Assembly (NCBI RefSeq): GCF_009389715.1
Contig: NC_052393.1
Coordinates: 4,216,001-4,280,000 of the forward strand
DNA length: 64,000 bases
From: Phoenix dactylifera
Lineage: Eukaryota > Streptophyta > Magnoliopsida > Arecales > Arecaceae
Reading direction: 5' to 3'
Each line of letters starts with the position of its first letter. Position 1 is the stretch's first letter. Position numbers and translations under genes: made by a program. Positions 11,172 through 21,639 of this stretch are shown piece after piece. Below the pieces are notes generated by a model, which did not search any database, was not told where the DNA came from, and saw only the letters and a list, made by a program, of their open reading frames with translations.

Positions 11172-11459
11172 CTCTCTTTTTTTCTTTTTTTTTTCTTTTT
11201 TTTGGGTCAAAATGGCATATCATTTTCAATGAATCAAGATTGAATACATCCTGCCAGGTCAAGAGAGAGTAAACTAAGCAACGACAGGGGAACGCCTGCT
11301 AGACTAGTCCCAAGTCCCCAAAATGATGAGCCACATATGAGGCGACCGAGTCTGCAGCTCTGTTCACCTCGCGATACACATGACCAATCTGGACAACTAA
11401 CAACTCCTGAACCAGTCTGCGAGTATCCCAAATCAAAGGGTGGCCGTCGCCATATCCCG
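11172..11459 (-). mobile_element. 5'-truncated LINE retroposon with RNase H remnant
   Basis: The insertion is flanked by a perfect 15-bp target duplication, AATTCTCACACTTCT, at 11157-11171 and 11460-11474. Copies A and C have a single version of this site. The left end is a T-rich tract, which is the poly(A) tail read on the minus strand. Minus-strand translation gives DTRRLVQELLVVQIGHVYRE followed by VNRAADSVASYVAHH. This is the C-terminal RNase H segment typical of plant LINEs (HVYREANRAAD). Only the 3' end of the element was inserted, as is usual for target-primed reverse transcription. Confidence 0.8.
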
Positions 11460-12488
11460 AATTCTCACACTTCTTTGATGAGTCCCAAGTTCTGAATTTG
11501 TGGAAGTGGATGGTGAAATGCACAGCATGTACTTGCGATATTTGAAATTTTGAATGAAAATGGGAATAATCTTCTACTTATCTTAAATCACTTTAAAAGA
11601 TCGCACCTTCCAATCTTTAGACTCGACTAATTAAGTTTCAAATTCTGGCTACCTACAAATTGGAAGACTTTCTGTATAATATAGAAATTTGTATAGTAAT
11701 TGTATAGGTTCATATTCTGGGTTCATTATACATGTTGTAAGAAGGCAATCTCTTGATACGTTAATGTCGAAAAATAGAAAGAAAACCTGTCGGTCCATGG
11801 CAAGATCAGGCCATTCAAGGAGGAAGTTTTGCAGGAAAATAAACAACCAATCCCTGATAAAAGGGATCTAATTAGGGTACATCGATAGGGTTGATCTACC
11901 TGGTGGTGGTGGTGGTGCACATGTCGTATTGGCCCCCAAGATTATTGTTTCAGCTCACCAGAGGCATGCCAAGGAAACAAGGTTTTGACACAATTCAATT
12001 ATTCAATCACTCAAAAATATGAAAAATCCAAGACGTATACACTTTGTTTTGCTTCTGTAATTTCTTGGGCACGAGGGAGGCTTGAAGATTGAAAGAGCAA
12101 CTTGGTGGAAAGGAGTTTCGGTTGGTGGAGAGAGAATTCCAAGAAAATACAAAAGGAACGAAACATCGAAACCACCTTAGGATCCGATCGAACAATTCCA
12201 AATCGGAAGAAGCTTTTAGACCTCAACAAACAAGAAAAAGAGAACGAGAAACTCATCTACAAGAGATAGCGTAGCGGTCAAGGTCGCCATGGCCATCGAA
12301 GGGGAGGAACAGGAAAAAAATGGAGCTAAAAAAACTATAATCGCAAATTCCCGGGTAAGGCCACCCTCGTTTTGGAACTATAATCGCAAACTATAATCGC
12401 TCGGCCCAAACTCCCATTCTCCGTTAAGCCGGTCTGGTCTTTTCTCGAAAGCCCGAACCCGAATGTTGGTTCGAACCGCTCGGCCAGA

Positions 12489-12649
12489 CCAATCAAACCA
12501 ACCTTTCCCCTCAAGACTTTATAAACCCCGAGAACCCTGGTCTTTCCTCTCCTTGATCTATCTGACCACCCATTCGATCTCCATCAGGTCCTCCTAACCC
12601 TAACCCTAACCCTAGCAGGAGAGGAGGAGAGAAGACGACGCCGTCGTCG
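12489..12649 (+). promoter_or_regulatory. NMD3: NMD3 core promoter and leader with telo-box motifs
   Basis: A CCAAT sequence lies at 12489-12493, TTATAAA at 12519-12525, and a CTAACCCTAACCCTAACCCTAG run at 12594-12615, followed by the purine-rich leader and ATG at 12650. AACCCTA telo-box motifs are known in plant promoters and leaders of ribosomal protein and ribosome-biogenesis genes, so the motif suits the gene. The transcription start is not visible from sequence alone. Confidence 0.65.
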
Positions 12650-14200
12650 ATGGAGCTGGGGGCGTTGGGGATGTTCGTGCCGGCGCAGACGTTGGGGACG
12701 GTGCTGTGCTGCATCTGCGGCGTGCAGATGGATCCCAACCCGGCCAACATGTGCGTGCGCTGCCTCTGCTCCCGCGTCGACATCACCGAGGGCCTCCCCC
12801 GCCACGCCACCGTCGTCCACTGCCCCGAGTGCCGAAGGTACCTCAAGCACCCGGGCACCTGGGTCCGCGCCGATCTCGAGTCCAAGGAGCTCCTCGCCTT
12901 CTGCCTCCAACGCCTCGAGTCCCTTACCCGTCTCGTCCGCTTCGTCCACGCCGAGTTCGTCTGGACCGAGCCCCACTCCAAGCGCCTCCGCCTCAAGCTT
13001 CGCGTCCAGCGCGAGGCCCTCCACGGCGCCATCCTCGAGCAGTCCCACCTCGTCGAGTTCACCGTCCACGACCGTCTCTGCCCTAAGTGCTCCCGTGCCC
13101 AGGCCAACCCCGACCAGTGGTCCGCCGCCGTCAAGCTCCGCCAGCATGTCGCCCACCGCCGCACCTTCTTCTTCCTCGAGCAGCTCATCCTCCTCCACAG
13201 GGCCGACACCGACGCCCTCCGCAGGGCCGAGGCCGACCGTGGTCTGGACTTCTTCTTCGGCAGCCTCTCCCACGCCGTCAAGTTCGTCAAGTTCATCTCC
13301 AGCGTCGTCCCCGTCCGCTCCTGCTCCGATAAGCAGCTCGTCTCCCACGACCCCAAGAGCAACATCTACAACTACAAGCACACCTTCTCCGTCGAGATCT
13401 GCCCCATCTGCCGCGAGGACCTCATCTGTCTCCCTCCCAAGGCCGCCCAGGCCCTCGGCAACCTCGGCCCCCTCGTCATTTGCACCAAGATCTCCGACTC
13501 CGTTGCCCTCCTCGACCCCTTCACCCTCCGCTCCGCCTTTCTCGATGCCAGCCGGTACTGGAGGGCCCCTTTCAGGGCCCTGCTCTCCAGCCGCCAGCTC
13601 GTGGAGTACATCGTGCTCGACGTCGAGGTGGAGTCCTCGGAGGTCACCGTCGGCGGGTCGAGGTACTCCCTGGCTTATGCCCAGGTGGCCCGGGTGTCTG
13701 ATTTCGGAAAGAACGACACCATCTTCACAGTCCGAACCCATCTCGGCCGCCTCTTGAATCCCGGCGATTATGCCCTAGGTTATGACCTCTATGGGGCCAA
13801 TTGCAACGATCTCGAGATTGACAGGTATAAAGGCCTCATCCTGCCAGATGCGGTTCTGATAAAGAAGAGCTACGAGGAGAAGCGCCGCAGCGGAAGTGGA
13901 AAGCCTCGACCTTGGAAACTGAAGAGATTGGACATGGACGTGGACAATACCTCCACGAGCAGAGCTGACGAAGAGAAGAAGGATACCGAGCATGAGGAGT
14001 TCTTAAGGGACTTGGAGGAGAACCCTGAGCTGAGATTTAATATTTCTTTGTACCGCAACGAAGATTATCAGCCATCGGAGATGGCTTCAACGGCTTGCGG
14101 GGATGATGTTCCTTCCGGGCCCTTGGAGGAGCTGTTTGCTGATCTTGATCTGATTGATCAAGAGGAGGAAAATGATAATGCTGGTAGCATGATGGAGTGA
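12650..14200 (+). CDS. NMD3: 60S ribosomal export protein NMD3
   Basis: NMD3 is the adaptor that binds pre-60S ribosomal subunits in the nucleus and links them to the CRM1/XPO1 exportin. The 516-codon frame is complete, intronless and about the usual plant length. Four CxxC pairs characterise the N-terminal half: C20/C21-C23 with C35-C38 (CCICGVQMDPNPANMCVRC), C58-C61 (CPEC), about C144-C147 (CPKC) and about C251-C254 (CPIC). A basic stretch near residues 410-425 (KPRPWKLKR) could serve nuclear import. The acidic, leucine-containing tail (LEELFADLDLIDQEEE) fits the export signal. The first two thirds are very GC-rich and the end is not, a gradient common in monocot genes. ATG 12650 opens directly at the conserved N-terminus. 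It is the only surviving coding copy in a decayed tandem array. Confidence 0.95.
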   Translation: MELGALGMFVPAQTLGTVLCCICGVQMDPNPANMCVRCLCSRVDITEGLPRHATVVHCPECRRYLKHPGTWVRADLESKELLAFCLQRLESLTRLVRFVHAEFVWTEPHSKRLRLKLRVQREALHGAILEQSHLVEFTVHDRLCPKCSRAQANPDQWSAAVKLRQHVAHRRTFFFLEQLILLHRADTDALRRAEADRGLDFFFGSLSHAVKFVKFISSVVPVRSCSDKQLVSHDPKSNIYNYKHTFSVEICPICREDLICLPPKAAQALGNLGPLVICTKISDSVALLDPFTLRSAFLDASRYWRAPFRALLSSRQLVEYIVLDVEVESSEVTVGGSRYSLAYAQVARVSDFGKNDTIFTVRTHLGRLLNPGDYALGYDLYGANCNDLEIDRYKGLILPDAVLIKKSYEEKRRSGSGKPRPWKLKRLDMDVDNTSTSRADEEKKDTEHEEFLRDLEENPELRFNISLYRNEDYQPSEMASTACGDDVPSGPLEELFADLDLIDQEEENDNAGSMME

Positions 14201-15423
14201 TTTGTCTGACCGCATCCATACCGGTCAATCCTTACTTCATCGATCAAGGTTTGAGTTGGGTCTTCTTTTATATTATATATGCTTTTTCGCTCCAGAAGTT
14301 TTGGAAGTTGCTGAGTGTAGCTTCTAGTTGTTGGGTCCTAAGCTCAAAATTAGTTTTGTTTTGTTTTTAACACTCTTTTTTTCAAGAGCTTGATTATGTT
14401 TGGTCATAGCTAGATTTCCTTTTGTTTGGGTTAATATTTGTGTTGGACCTGTGAGACCCATTCTGTTTTGTTGCACAGGGACGTAATTTAAGAAATGCAC
14501 AAATACATTTATGAAGGGAAAAAAGTTATTTATTGATAAAATTTGCAGTAAATTTTAGCATGTGTAGTGCTTCATAGCTTTAACTTGTGCTTGTACTTTG
14601 TGTGATTACTTTCAAAATATGATTGCTGCAAAACTTCTGGATGGTGAAATCTTTTAAAATGGAAGGCCTTGCAATGTTGTCACAAATGAATCCCATTCGA
14701 GAGAGAGAGAGAGAGAGAGCTGGTACTAATGGATGTTCTTCTTGCATCTTAATTTGATAGATTTCATCAACTTTTCGCATGGGTGTTGGTTATGTAGAAT
14801 AGAGGTGCTAGTGACAAGTGCATGCCATTCTGAAGATAGAGGCAGCTCTGATGTGTATTTTCATTGTTCCTTAGGCTGATGAGGTTTACCAGTATTTGGC
14901 ATGCTTTGTCACTATATATATTAGAATTTTCTTGACAACATTATTGGGAAAATGAGATGTGAATGATGTTCATTGGGAAAATGAAGTTTGGATGATGCTT
15001 GAGACTAGTGTGTCGAACTTTATACTTTCCATGGTCAGTGATGGCCTGAGAGAGTTGTTTTATTTTGTGTGTGTCACGGGTTTGTATGTATTGGATGTTT
15101 GTATTTATTTTGTATGTAAGAGATAGCAAACAAATGAAGTTTGATGTCACTTATTATGTATGTAAGAGATAGCAAACAAATGTTATTAAACAGCTGGCTA
15201 GATGCATGGGTGGATTCTCTAGCCTTAGCAATACACATTTTTTCTGGTCCTTTCGTCTTTCTCAGGTAAGGCAGCTCAATTTTCAGAGTGAGCTACTTTT
15301 CTTCTCTTGGTGATGTCTTTGGGATGTCTTTGGCTGGTCAGAAGAACATATAGAAAAAGTAAAATGGAGAAGACATGGTTGGCATCCAAAGAGAAAGTAA
15401 GTACTAGCAAGGAAAATCTCACC

Positions 15424-15590
15424 AGTGCACTACACAAAAAAAGAAAATTACCGACTCTTATTTGCAAAAATTTTTCTCCGTCAACATTTGCCGACGCTTT
15501 TTAAAAGCGTCGGCTAATGACGACGCTTAAAAGCATCGTCGAAATTAATATGTAATTGACGATGCTTTTAACGATGCTGCTGGCATAAGA
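15424..15590 (+). mobile_element. CACTA-like element terminus (fragment)
   Basis: Copy A reads straight through this point, whereas here about 165 bp intervene. The insertion begins CACTACACAAAAAAAG, close to the CACTACAAGAAA end of plant CACTA transposons. It continues with subterminal inverted motifs such as GCCGACGCTTTTTAAAAGCG and GACGATGCTTTTAACGATGC. No matching TAGTG end is visible at the right, so this is a one-ended or internally deleted fragment. Confidence 0.6.
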
Positions 15591-17396
15591 AGCTGGAAAG
15601 TTCATCAGTTAATATATCTGCTGGCATAAGAGCAAAAAGGGTTCTTTATTTGTCTCCTCGAATATTTTGGGGTGACTTCCTAAATTGCATGATTATCTCT
15701 TCAGTAGCTCCTAATATTTGTTGTCAGCAATTGGCTGAAAAGTTCATGGAAAGTGCATCGCTGCAGAAACATAATAGTTGACTTATTCTTTGACATTGGT
15801 CTGTGGTCCTATTGGTATGGATTGGGCCAAGACTACACATTCAGAATAAATTAGATTGTACTGAATGACAATATTCATGACTCAAGGGAGGCCCTGTCGC
15901 TCCTATTTTCCATTGCTCTTTGTTTAAAAATTCAAGTCCAATGTACCTTTCTCCAACAATCATCTCCCCTTGTCATGCGCCAAACTTCCACCAATGGTCA
16001 GTCTTTCTTTTGCTTCTTCTCTCATCTATGTTGCTCATTTCTTCTTGATTTAATGATAAAAACGTTTTGTTGGGTCTTTCTTGAGGACTAACTGGTCTGA
16101 TCTGAACCAAAAACCTTACCCTCCTAATTCTCTATAATGTTTCGATGTTCTCAGCTTTCCCTCGGTACTTCTGAAACATAAATTCGCACACTTCTCTGAT
16201 GAGTCCCAAGTCCTGAATTTGTGGAAGTGGGTGGTGAAATGCACAGCATGTACTTGCGATATTTGAAATTTTGAATGAAAATGGGAATAATCTTCTAGTT
16301 ATCTTAAATCACTTTAAAAGATCGCACCTTCCAATCTTTAGACTCGACTAATTAAGTTTCAAATTCTGGTAACCTACAACTTGGAAGACTTTCTGTATAC
16401 ATAGAAATTTGCATGGTAATTATATAGGTTGATATTCTGGGTTCATTATGCATATTGTAAGAAGGCAATCTCTTGATACGTTAATGTCGAAAAATAGAAA
16501 GAAAACCTGTCGGTACATGGCAAGATCAAGCCATTCAAGGAGGAAGTTTTGCAGGAAAATAAACAACCAATCCCTGATAAAAAGGATCTAATTAGGGTAC
16601 ATCGATAGGGTTGATCTACCTGGTGGTGGTGGTGCACGTCATATTGGCCTCCAAGATTATTGTTTCAGCTCACCAGAGGCATGCCAAGGAAACAAGGTTT
16701 TGACACAATTCAACTATTCAAACACTCAAAAATATGAAAAATCCAAGACGTATAAATATACACTTTGTTTTGCTTTTGCAATTTCTTGGGCACGAGGGAG
16801 GCCTGAAGATTGAAAGAACAACTTGGTGGAAAGGAGTTTTGGTGTGAAACTTCTACAAGCTAAGGCGAGACAGCTTGAAGAACATGGAAAATGGCTTTAT
16901 AGCTCCCACGACTATCTCGCAAGACGGCCGAATCCAGAAAACGTCCGAAGATTCTATGCGAGAATGCAATAGTCTGACCTTTTTTTTTTTTGCCATCGGG
17001 TAATTTTGCCGATGATCTTCTACAGGATTTCGGTCACCAAAGTTCTTAAAAGCCGGATCTTTCTAATTCGATTGGTTGGTGGAGAGAGAACTCCAAGAAA
17101 TACAAAAGGAACGAAGCATCGTAGGCACCTTAGGATCCGATCGAACAATACAAAATCGGAAGAAGCTTTTAGGCTACGCGAGATAGCGTAGCGGACGAGG
17201 TCGCCATGGCCATCGAAGAGGATGAACGGAAAAAAAAAATGGAGCCAAAAAAACTATAACCGCAAATTTCCGGCTAAGAGCCACCCTCGTTTATTGGCAT
17301 ATATGAGCTGGCTTCGCTCGACCCAAACTCCCGTTCTCCGTCGAGCCGGTCCGGTCTTTTCTCGAAAGCCCGAACCCGAACGTTGGTTCGAACCAC

Positions 17397-17478
17397 TCGG
17401 CCTGACCAATCAAACCAACCTTTCCCCTCAAGACTTTATAAACCCCGAGAACCCTTGTCTTTTCTCTCCTCTGGACCC
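17397..17478 (+). promoter_or_regulatory. Orphan NMD3-type promoter (copy C, truncated)
   Basis: The third copy of the NMD3 promoter keeps the CCAAT sequence (17405-17409) and TTATAAA (17436-17442). It is cut within the leader at about 17478, before the telo-box run and start codon. Sequence to the right belongs to segmental block D1. Confidence 0.65.
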
Positions 17479-17786
17479 TTGTCTTCATACTATAATAGTT
17501 TAGTCTATGCCTTTACAATAGTTACAAATGGTTATTACAATATAGCAATAACATTATTCAGAAAAATGGTTTTTCAAAAACTACTTCACTAAATAATGGC
17601 CCTTTATGATAAATTCAATCTCCTAACTCATAGGTGTCAACAATTCTACTCTCCTTGTTATATTCTCATTGGCCTATACCTTATGGGAGCATGATAGGGT
17701 GGGTCATGTTCCTACAATTGTTAATTCTAAAAACGGACAATTAGCGTGATAGATGCCAAGCTTTGAGCCATATTTTCATGAATTAT

Positions 17787-18480
17787 ATGGAAAGCCGGTT
17801 TCTTCTCAAGGGCTGGTTTGCGGTGATTGACATCCAATTTCCCGGCTTCATCCACCTCCCGTAGAAGCTTCACTTCCTCGTCTCTCCATAGGAACGCTCC
17901 GCCCTTCTTAAGTCCAACGTCAACGGCCTCCACCTCATCCGGGCATGCCTCACTCTCTCCGACGCCAAAGGTGACCTCTTCGACTTCAGCACCCACGGCG
18001 ACTTCCGCTATGAATGGGATTTCAACCTCCGGGACTTCGACATACATCCGGAGTCTACAAATTTCCTGGCCTCCGATGGCTTCAACTTCGACCTTCTCCA
18101 TATCCATGGGATCGACTCCGGCCACTTCGCCCAGCAGCTGCTATCATCCGGCTTCGTTCAAAGTGTCTCCAACATTGACTGTATCACCTTCACCGGTGCC
18201 TATGACTTCGGATACTGATCAAGATTCTAGGCTTCTAGCTCACCGGCCTTTGCCGAAGAGGATGGAGGATTTCATGCATCCTCTTGACGTGTTTTTCGGT
18301 GAGGGGTTATTCGACATAAAAACTATCATGACGTATTGCCATGGACCGTATGGAGGATTGGAGCAGGTTGCTAGTACGTTGAATGTGGTTTCAAGTACAA
18401 GGAGACCTCATGAGCAAGCAGGCTCCAATAGCGTCCTCGCATCCCAGACCTTCTTGGAGATGAGGAACAGGTTTAACGCT
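17787..18480 (+). pseudogene. CCR4-associated factor 1 (CAF1) deadenylase pseudogene
   Basis: CAF1 is the DEDD-type poly(A) nuclease of the CCR4-NOT complex. Shifting between frames recovers its order: AVIDIQFPGFIHLP (family AMDTEFPG), then LKSNVNGLHLIRACLTLSDA, YEWDFNLRDFDIHPES, GIDSGHFAQQLLSSGFV, ITFTGAYDFGY, LFDIKTIMTYCHGPYGGLEQ and HEQAGSNSVLASQTFLEM. A TAG follows IHLP near 17840 and a further frameshift lies near 18215, just after DFGY. The catalytic DxE motif reads DIQ, so the nuclease Glu is lost as well. No introns interrupt the similarity, which suits the intronless plant CAF1 subfamily or a retrocopy. The N-terminus before the first motif is missing or unrecognisable. Confidence 0.75.
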
Positions 18481-18539
18481 CAAAGAAGTAATCATCAACG
18501 AGACCCTCTCTCTCTTCATGCTCATCTTATGCTCAGAAA

Positions 18540-18770
18540 TTATTAGTAATTTATTAAATGATGATGGGGCTTCTCATCATTTAATACATTATCTTTCAAC
18601 AGGTAGAATAGCGATGGCTAATTCGATGCTCTATACCGTCCCTCGTTATTGGTTGGCTGCTACTTGGATTTTGATTCCATTTTAAAGAAGATCTGTCAGC
18701 TTACTCGTGGTTTTGCCTCGAAAGTTAATGTTGATTTATCTTCTTTTCCGACTTGCACAATTTCAATCTT
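18540..18770 (+). mobile_element. LINE reverse-transcriptase fragment
   Basis: Translation from about 18597 gives GRIAMANSMLYTVPRYWLAA, then TWI and KICQLTRGF. This resembles the plant LINE segment (RxxLLxSVLSSVPxYWLAATWIP...LTRGF) downstream of the polymerase core. Stops and frameshifts interrupt it. No poly(A) tail or target duplication could be assigned. Confidence 0.45.
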
Positions 18771-19565
18771 AGGGCATGTCGAAATATGATGCATTGTTGC
18801 AGGCATTTGGTTCTTTTTTTGTTGCTGCTCAGCAAATTATGGGCACCGGATAACCATGGTAAGGGTGCTTCCTGTTCGGTGCATTGGTTCTTATTGCAAA
18901 GGTTTGTCAACATCATACTTGGCGTGGAGTGGTAGCTCGTACGGAAGTTATTAGTTCCAGCTTGGGTAAAATTTTTTATTAGAAATATTTTTGAACCAGG
19001 ATTCCCTGCAAGTGCGTTACTTGCACAGCAGAATGCTGTGCAGCACTCGATGGCACCATGCAAAATGTTGCGTATGATGTATAAGACTGCCTTATAGAGA
19101 ATTTGTGCTCAAATTTTCTCGACGAGTGACAATCTTATCTCTCTCTACTTTCCTAATACGCTTGGCACAATTTGTGGTTTGATCTCTAAATCTATCTCCT
19201 ACTTGTTTTCTAGATGAGCGCTGGACCCTATGGATGACTCAGCTTGAATTTTTTTTCTATGATTCTGTTGCAGATCTGGAAGAATGAAAATGCAGAAAGT
19301 TTTTCAATCCCCATTCGATGAGGAGCTTCCTTTTTCCTATCGTGCTATGGCAATGCTGCGTATGCTACACCTCTCTCTCTTTCCAAACGGATTTGATACC
19401 GATACTTCATGCAGCTTCTCGTGTACTCCGGTCGCAGAGTCCCCATTCGTTAAGGAGCTTCCTTTTTCCTAGGTCGATTGTTGCCAGATTTATTAGCTCT
19501 TGCACGTCCTTAACAATAGCCACCAATCAACAGGCGCTTCCTGTTGAGGTCCTGAACTAGCCTTC
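18771..19565. other. Non-coding spacer, D1-specific
   Basis: I recognise no gene here. An approximately 33-bp direct repeat (TCCCCATTCG...GAGCTTCCTTTTTCCTA) lies at about 19309-19341 and 19441-19472. The stretch probably continues the LINE-derived insertion absent from D2. Confidence 0.4.
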
Positions 19566-20296
19566 CCACAATCAGAAAGAGAGAGAAAAAGCTAACATAT
19601 CTGTAGACCATACTTTACAAGACAAAACAAATACAACCCACGCCATAAATTCCATAACTCGGATGACCGTAGCTCCCTTTCATACATGAAGGCTAATATT
19701 TATGATTTCCATAGCAACAATGCCACACCCTCGTTTTATCTGATTACCAGGGTCACTCTAGGTAGCTGCCTCCGATGTATGTGATATGAATAATGTAGTT
19801 GATCAACGGTAAAAGTTCAGATGAAAAAGTCCACTTATAATGAAGCACAAAACCATAGATGATATAATTGAGGATAATATTTTTTTTCCTGTAATCTCTA
19901 CTGTCAGCTAAAGTTACCAGAAGTGTGCAGAAAAATCCTAAAAATATAAGCATGCAGAGCTAGTTGCAACAGATGGATATTCACAAACCCATGAGTCAAT
20001 GAAAACAATCTTAAAATTGTATAGCATCTCTTGTACAAACATTTCTATTGCACTACAAAGAAAGTGTATATAGCCTGTTTCACTTCATTGCTGCCAACTT
20101 CAGTTATAAGCTGCCGTGTTAGTTTGCCACACCCCTTACCACACCCAGGTTCAAGTGCCATTTTCATACATAGATCAGGCTCATCATTAGTAAAAGGGAA
20201 GAAAAATTATATAAATGCCTATATATAGATCTAGCAGGTGGGACAGACAATAGCTTTCCACAATTAACTTAACATGGAGCATCTTGGGAAGAAAAC

Positions 20297-21112
20297 TGTT
20301 GCTGGAAATTGGATCCGGGGGCGACCGTCGGCTGAGAGGGAAGAGCTCTGCTGCCGGAGTGGAGGGTTGCGGCTCGTCGGCGGGCGGCGTCCTCCTGAAG
20401 ACCTGCAAGAAGCCGGTGGCCGGGGTTTCCGGCGCCGGCCCTCCGATGCTTAAGTCAGAGGGGCAAATATGGGGGAGGAGAGAAAGAGGAAGCTGGAAAA
20501 CAAGATTCTCCTCCTTTTTCTAAAGTGGAGAAATTCCCCTTTTATAGAGGGGGCCGGGTTACCTGTGATGTAACAGAACGAATGGTCTGTCGTGCAGTTG
20601 GGCATTAATGCTCGATCGTGTGAATCAATGCTATTACTATAGGAGATTAGGCCAAAGCTCGAGTCGTCGTGGAGTCATGCCATCATTCGTAGCCTGGCGG
20701 GTTTGCCGTGAGAGGCTCGATGTCCATAGGCAATGGAGACCATGCGCTTTAATTGTTGAGTGAACAGGATGTCCGCAGGACCCCTACGCATTAATTGTTG
20801 ACGAAGGCAAAACGTAGTCTTTCGGTCGTGTTGCGAGAGGACGTGGCCTCAGCGTGCAGGTCAGACGTCCTTGGGTAGGTAGAGCTATTCGGGTGCCGCC
20901 AGGTCGAAGGGGGTCTGCTCGACCGCCCGCGGGTCGGAGGGGGCCGCTCGGCCGGCCCCTGCTCGGAGGGGATCTGCTCGGCCACCCGCGGGTCGGAGGG
21001 GGCCGCTCGGTCGGCCCCTGCTCGGAGGGGATCTGCTCGGTCGACCCCTACTCGAAGAGGATCTGCTCGGTCGACCCCTACTCGGTCAGCGTGGTGACGT
21101 TTTCCCCCAACA
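20297..21112 (-). repeat. 3' LTR of the Tat/Retand-like element
   Basis: 816 bp, starting TGTTGCTGGAAATTGG and ending CCCCCAACA on the plus strand. The GC-rich portion from about 20,900 is built of short repeats of the CTGCTCGGTCGACCCCTACT type. Confidence 0.8.
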
Positions 21113-21639
21113 CTACCCCCCGACTTTCGAGCTCGAGCTGCTCGCAGGCTCGAGCGCGGGAAGTAGTTTTGGCTGCGTTAATATGGATTATGGGAATTTT
21201 GAATTATCACGCGCTTCAAGGCGCCTTTAATGGGCGGCGTCTCCTTTTTCGGGAACGCTTCATCAGGAGTACCTTTTCGTTTTTCGAAGTGTTCTCGTAT
21301 CGTGGGCTCATGATGAGACCACACGATCCGATGAGATGCTTCTATATTCGAAGCGTCGGGTCGAATCGAATGCTGCGCATTAATTCTCAGGGTTGACACG
21401 TGTCATGATCTGAGCAGGGAGCAACGTTCCGCTTCGCAGATCTGGGCCGTCAAGAGGGGCTTATATATAAATCCCTCCTTGGCCGTCTCCGATTTCTCTC
21501 CTATTGTCTTCATCCTCCTCCCATCTCCTTCTCAGTCCGAAGCGGCCGATCCTCTATTGTCTCCGGCGAACCCCCGTAGGTTTCCTTTTCATCCGCCCGG
21601 GACTTCCCTTTCCTTCTCTTCTCTCTTTCTTTTTTCCTA

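Larger units (their letters stand above)
11098..12649 (+). repeat. NMD3 array copy B: spacer and functional promoter
   Basis: The segment repeats 9,210-10,720 and 16,120-17,478, then runs straight into the NMD3 start codon. It differs from the other copies by a LINE-type insertion (11172-11459). It also lacks about 220 bp, corresponding to about 9,931-10,150 of copy A, with the short shared sequence TCGGT at the joint. It starts part-way through the spacer, directly after the 117-bp repeat region. Confidence 0.8.
14563..17478 (+). repeat. NMD3 array: 3' flank of the intact gene plus promoter copy C
   Basis: This is the second long copy of the flank-to-promoter unit, collinear with 7665-10735. 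It follows the intact NMD3 gene, beginning within its 3' UTR, and ends at about 17478, where the promoter leader breaks off into block D1. It carries a CACTA-like insertion at 15424 that copy A lacks. No other gene is visible in its 2.9 kb. Confidence 0.8.

Noticed and set aside
12511-13741. Long minus-strand open frames (284 and 385 codons) opposite NMD3
   Set aside because: They are antisense shadows of a GC-rich coding sequence with strong third-position G/C bias; their repetitive Glu/Gly/Leu composition matches no family.
13095-13757. Ser/Pro-rich 220-codon plus-strand frame
   Set aside because: It is an out-of-frame reading of NMD3; the overlapping NMD3 frame has conserved CxxC motifs.
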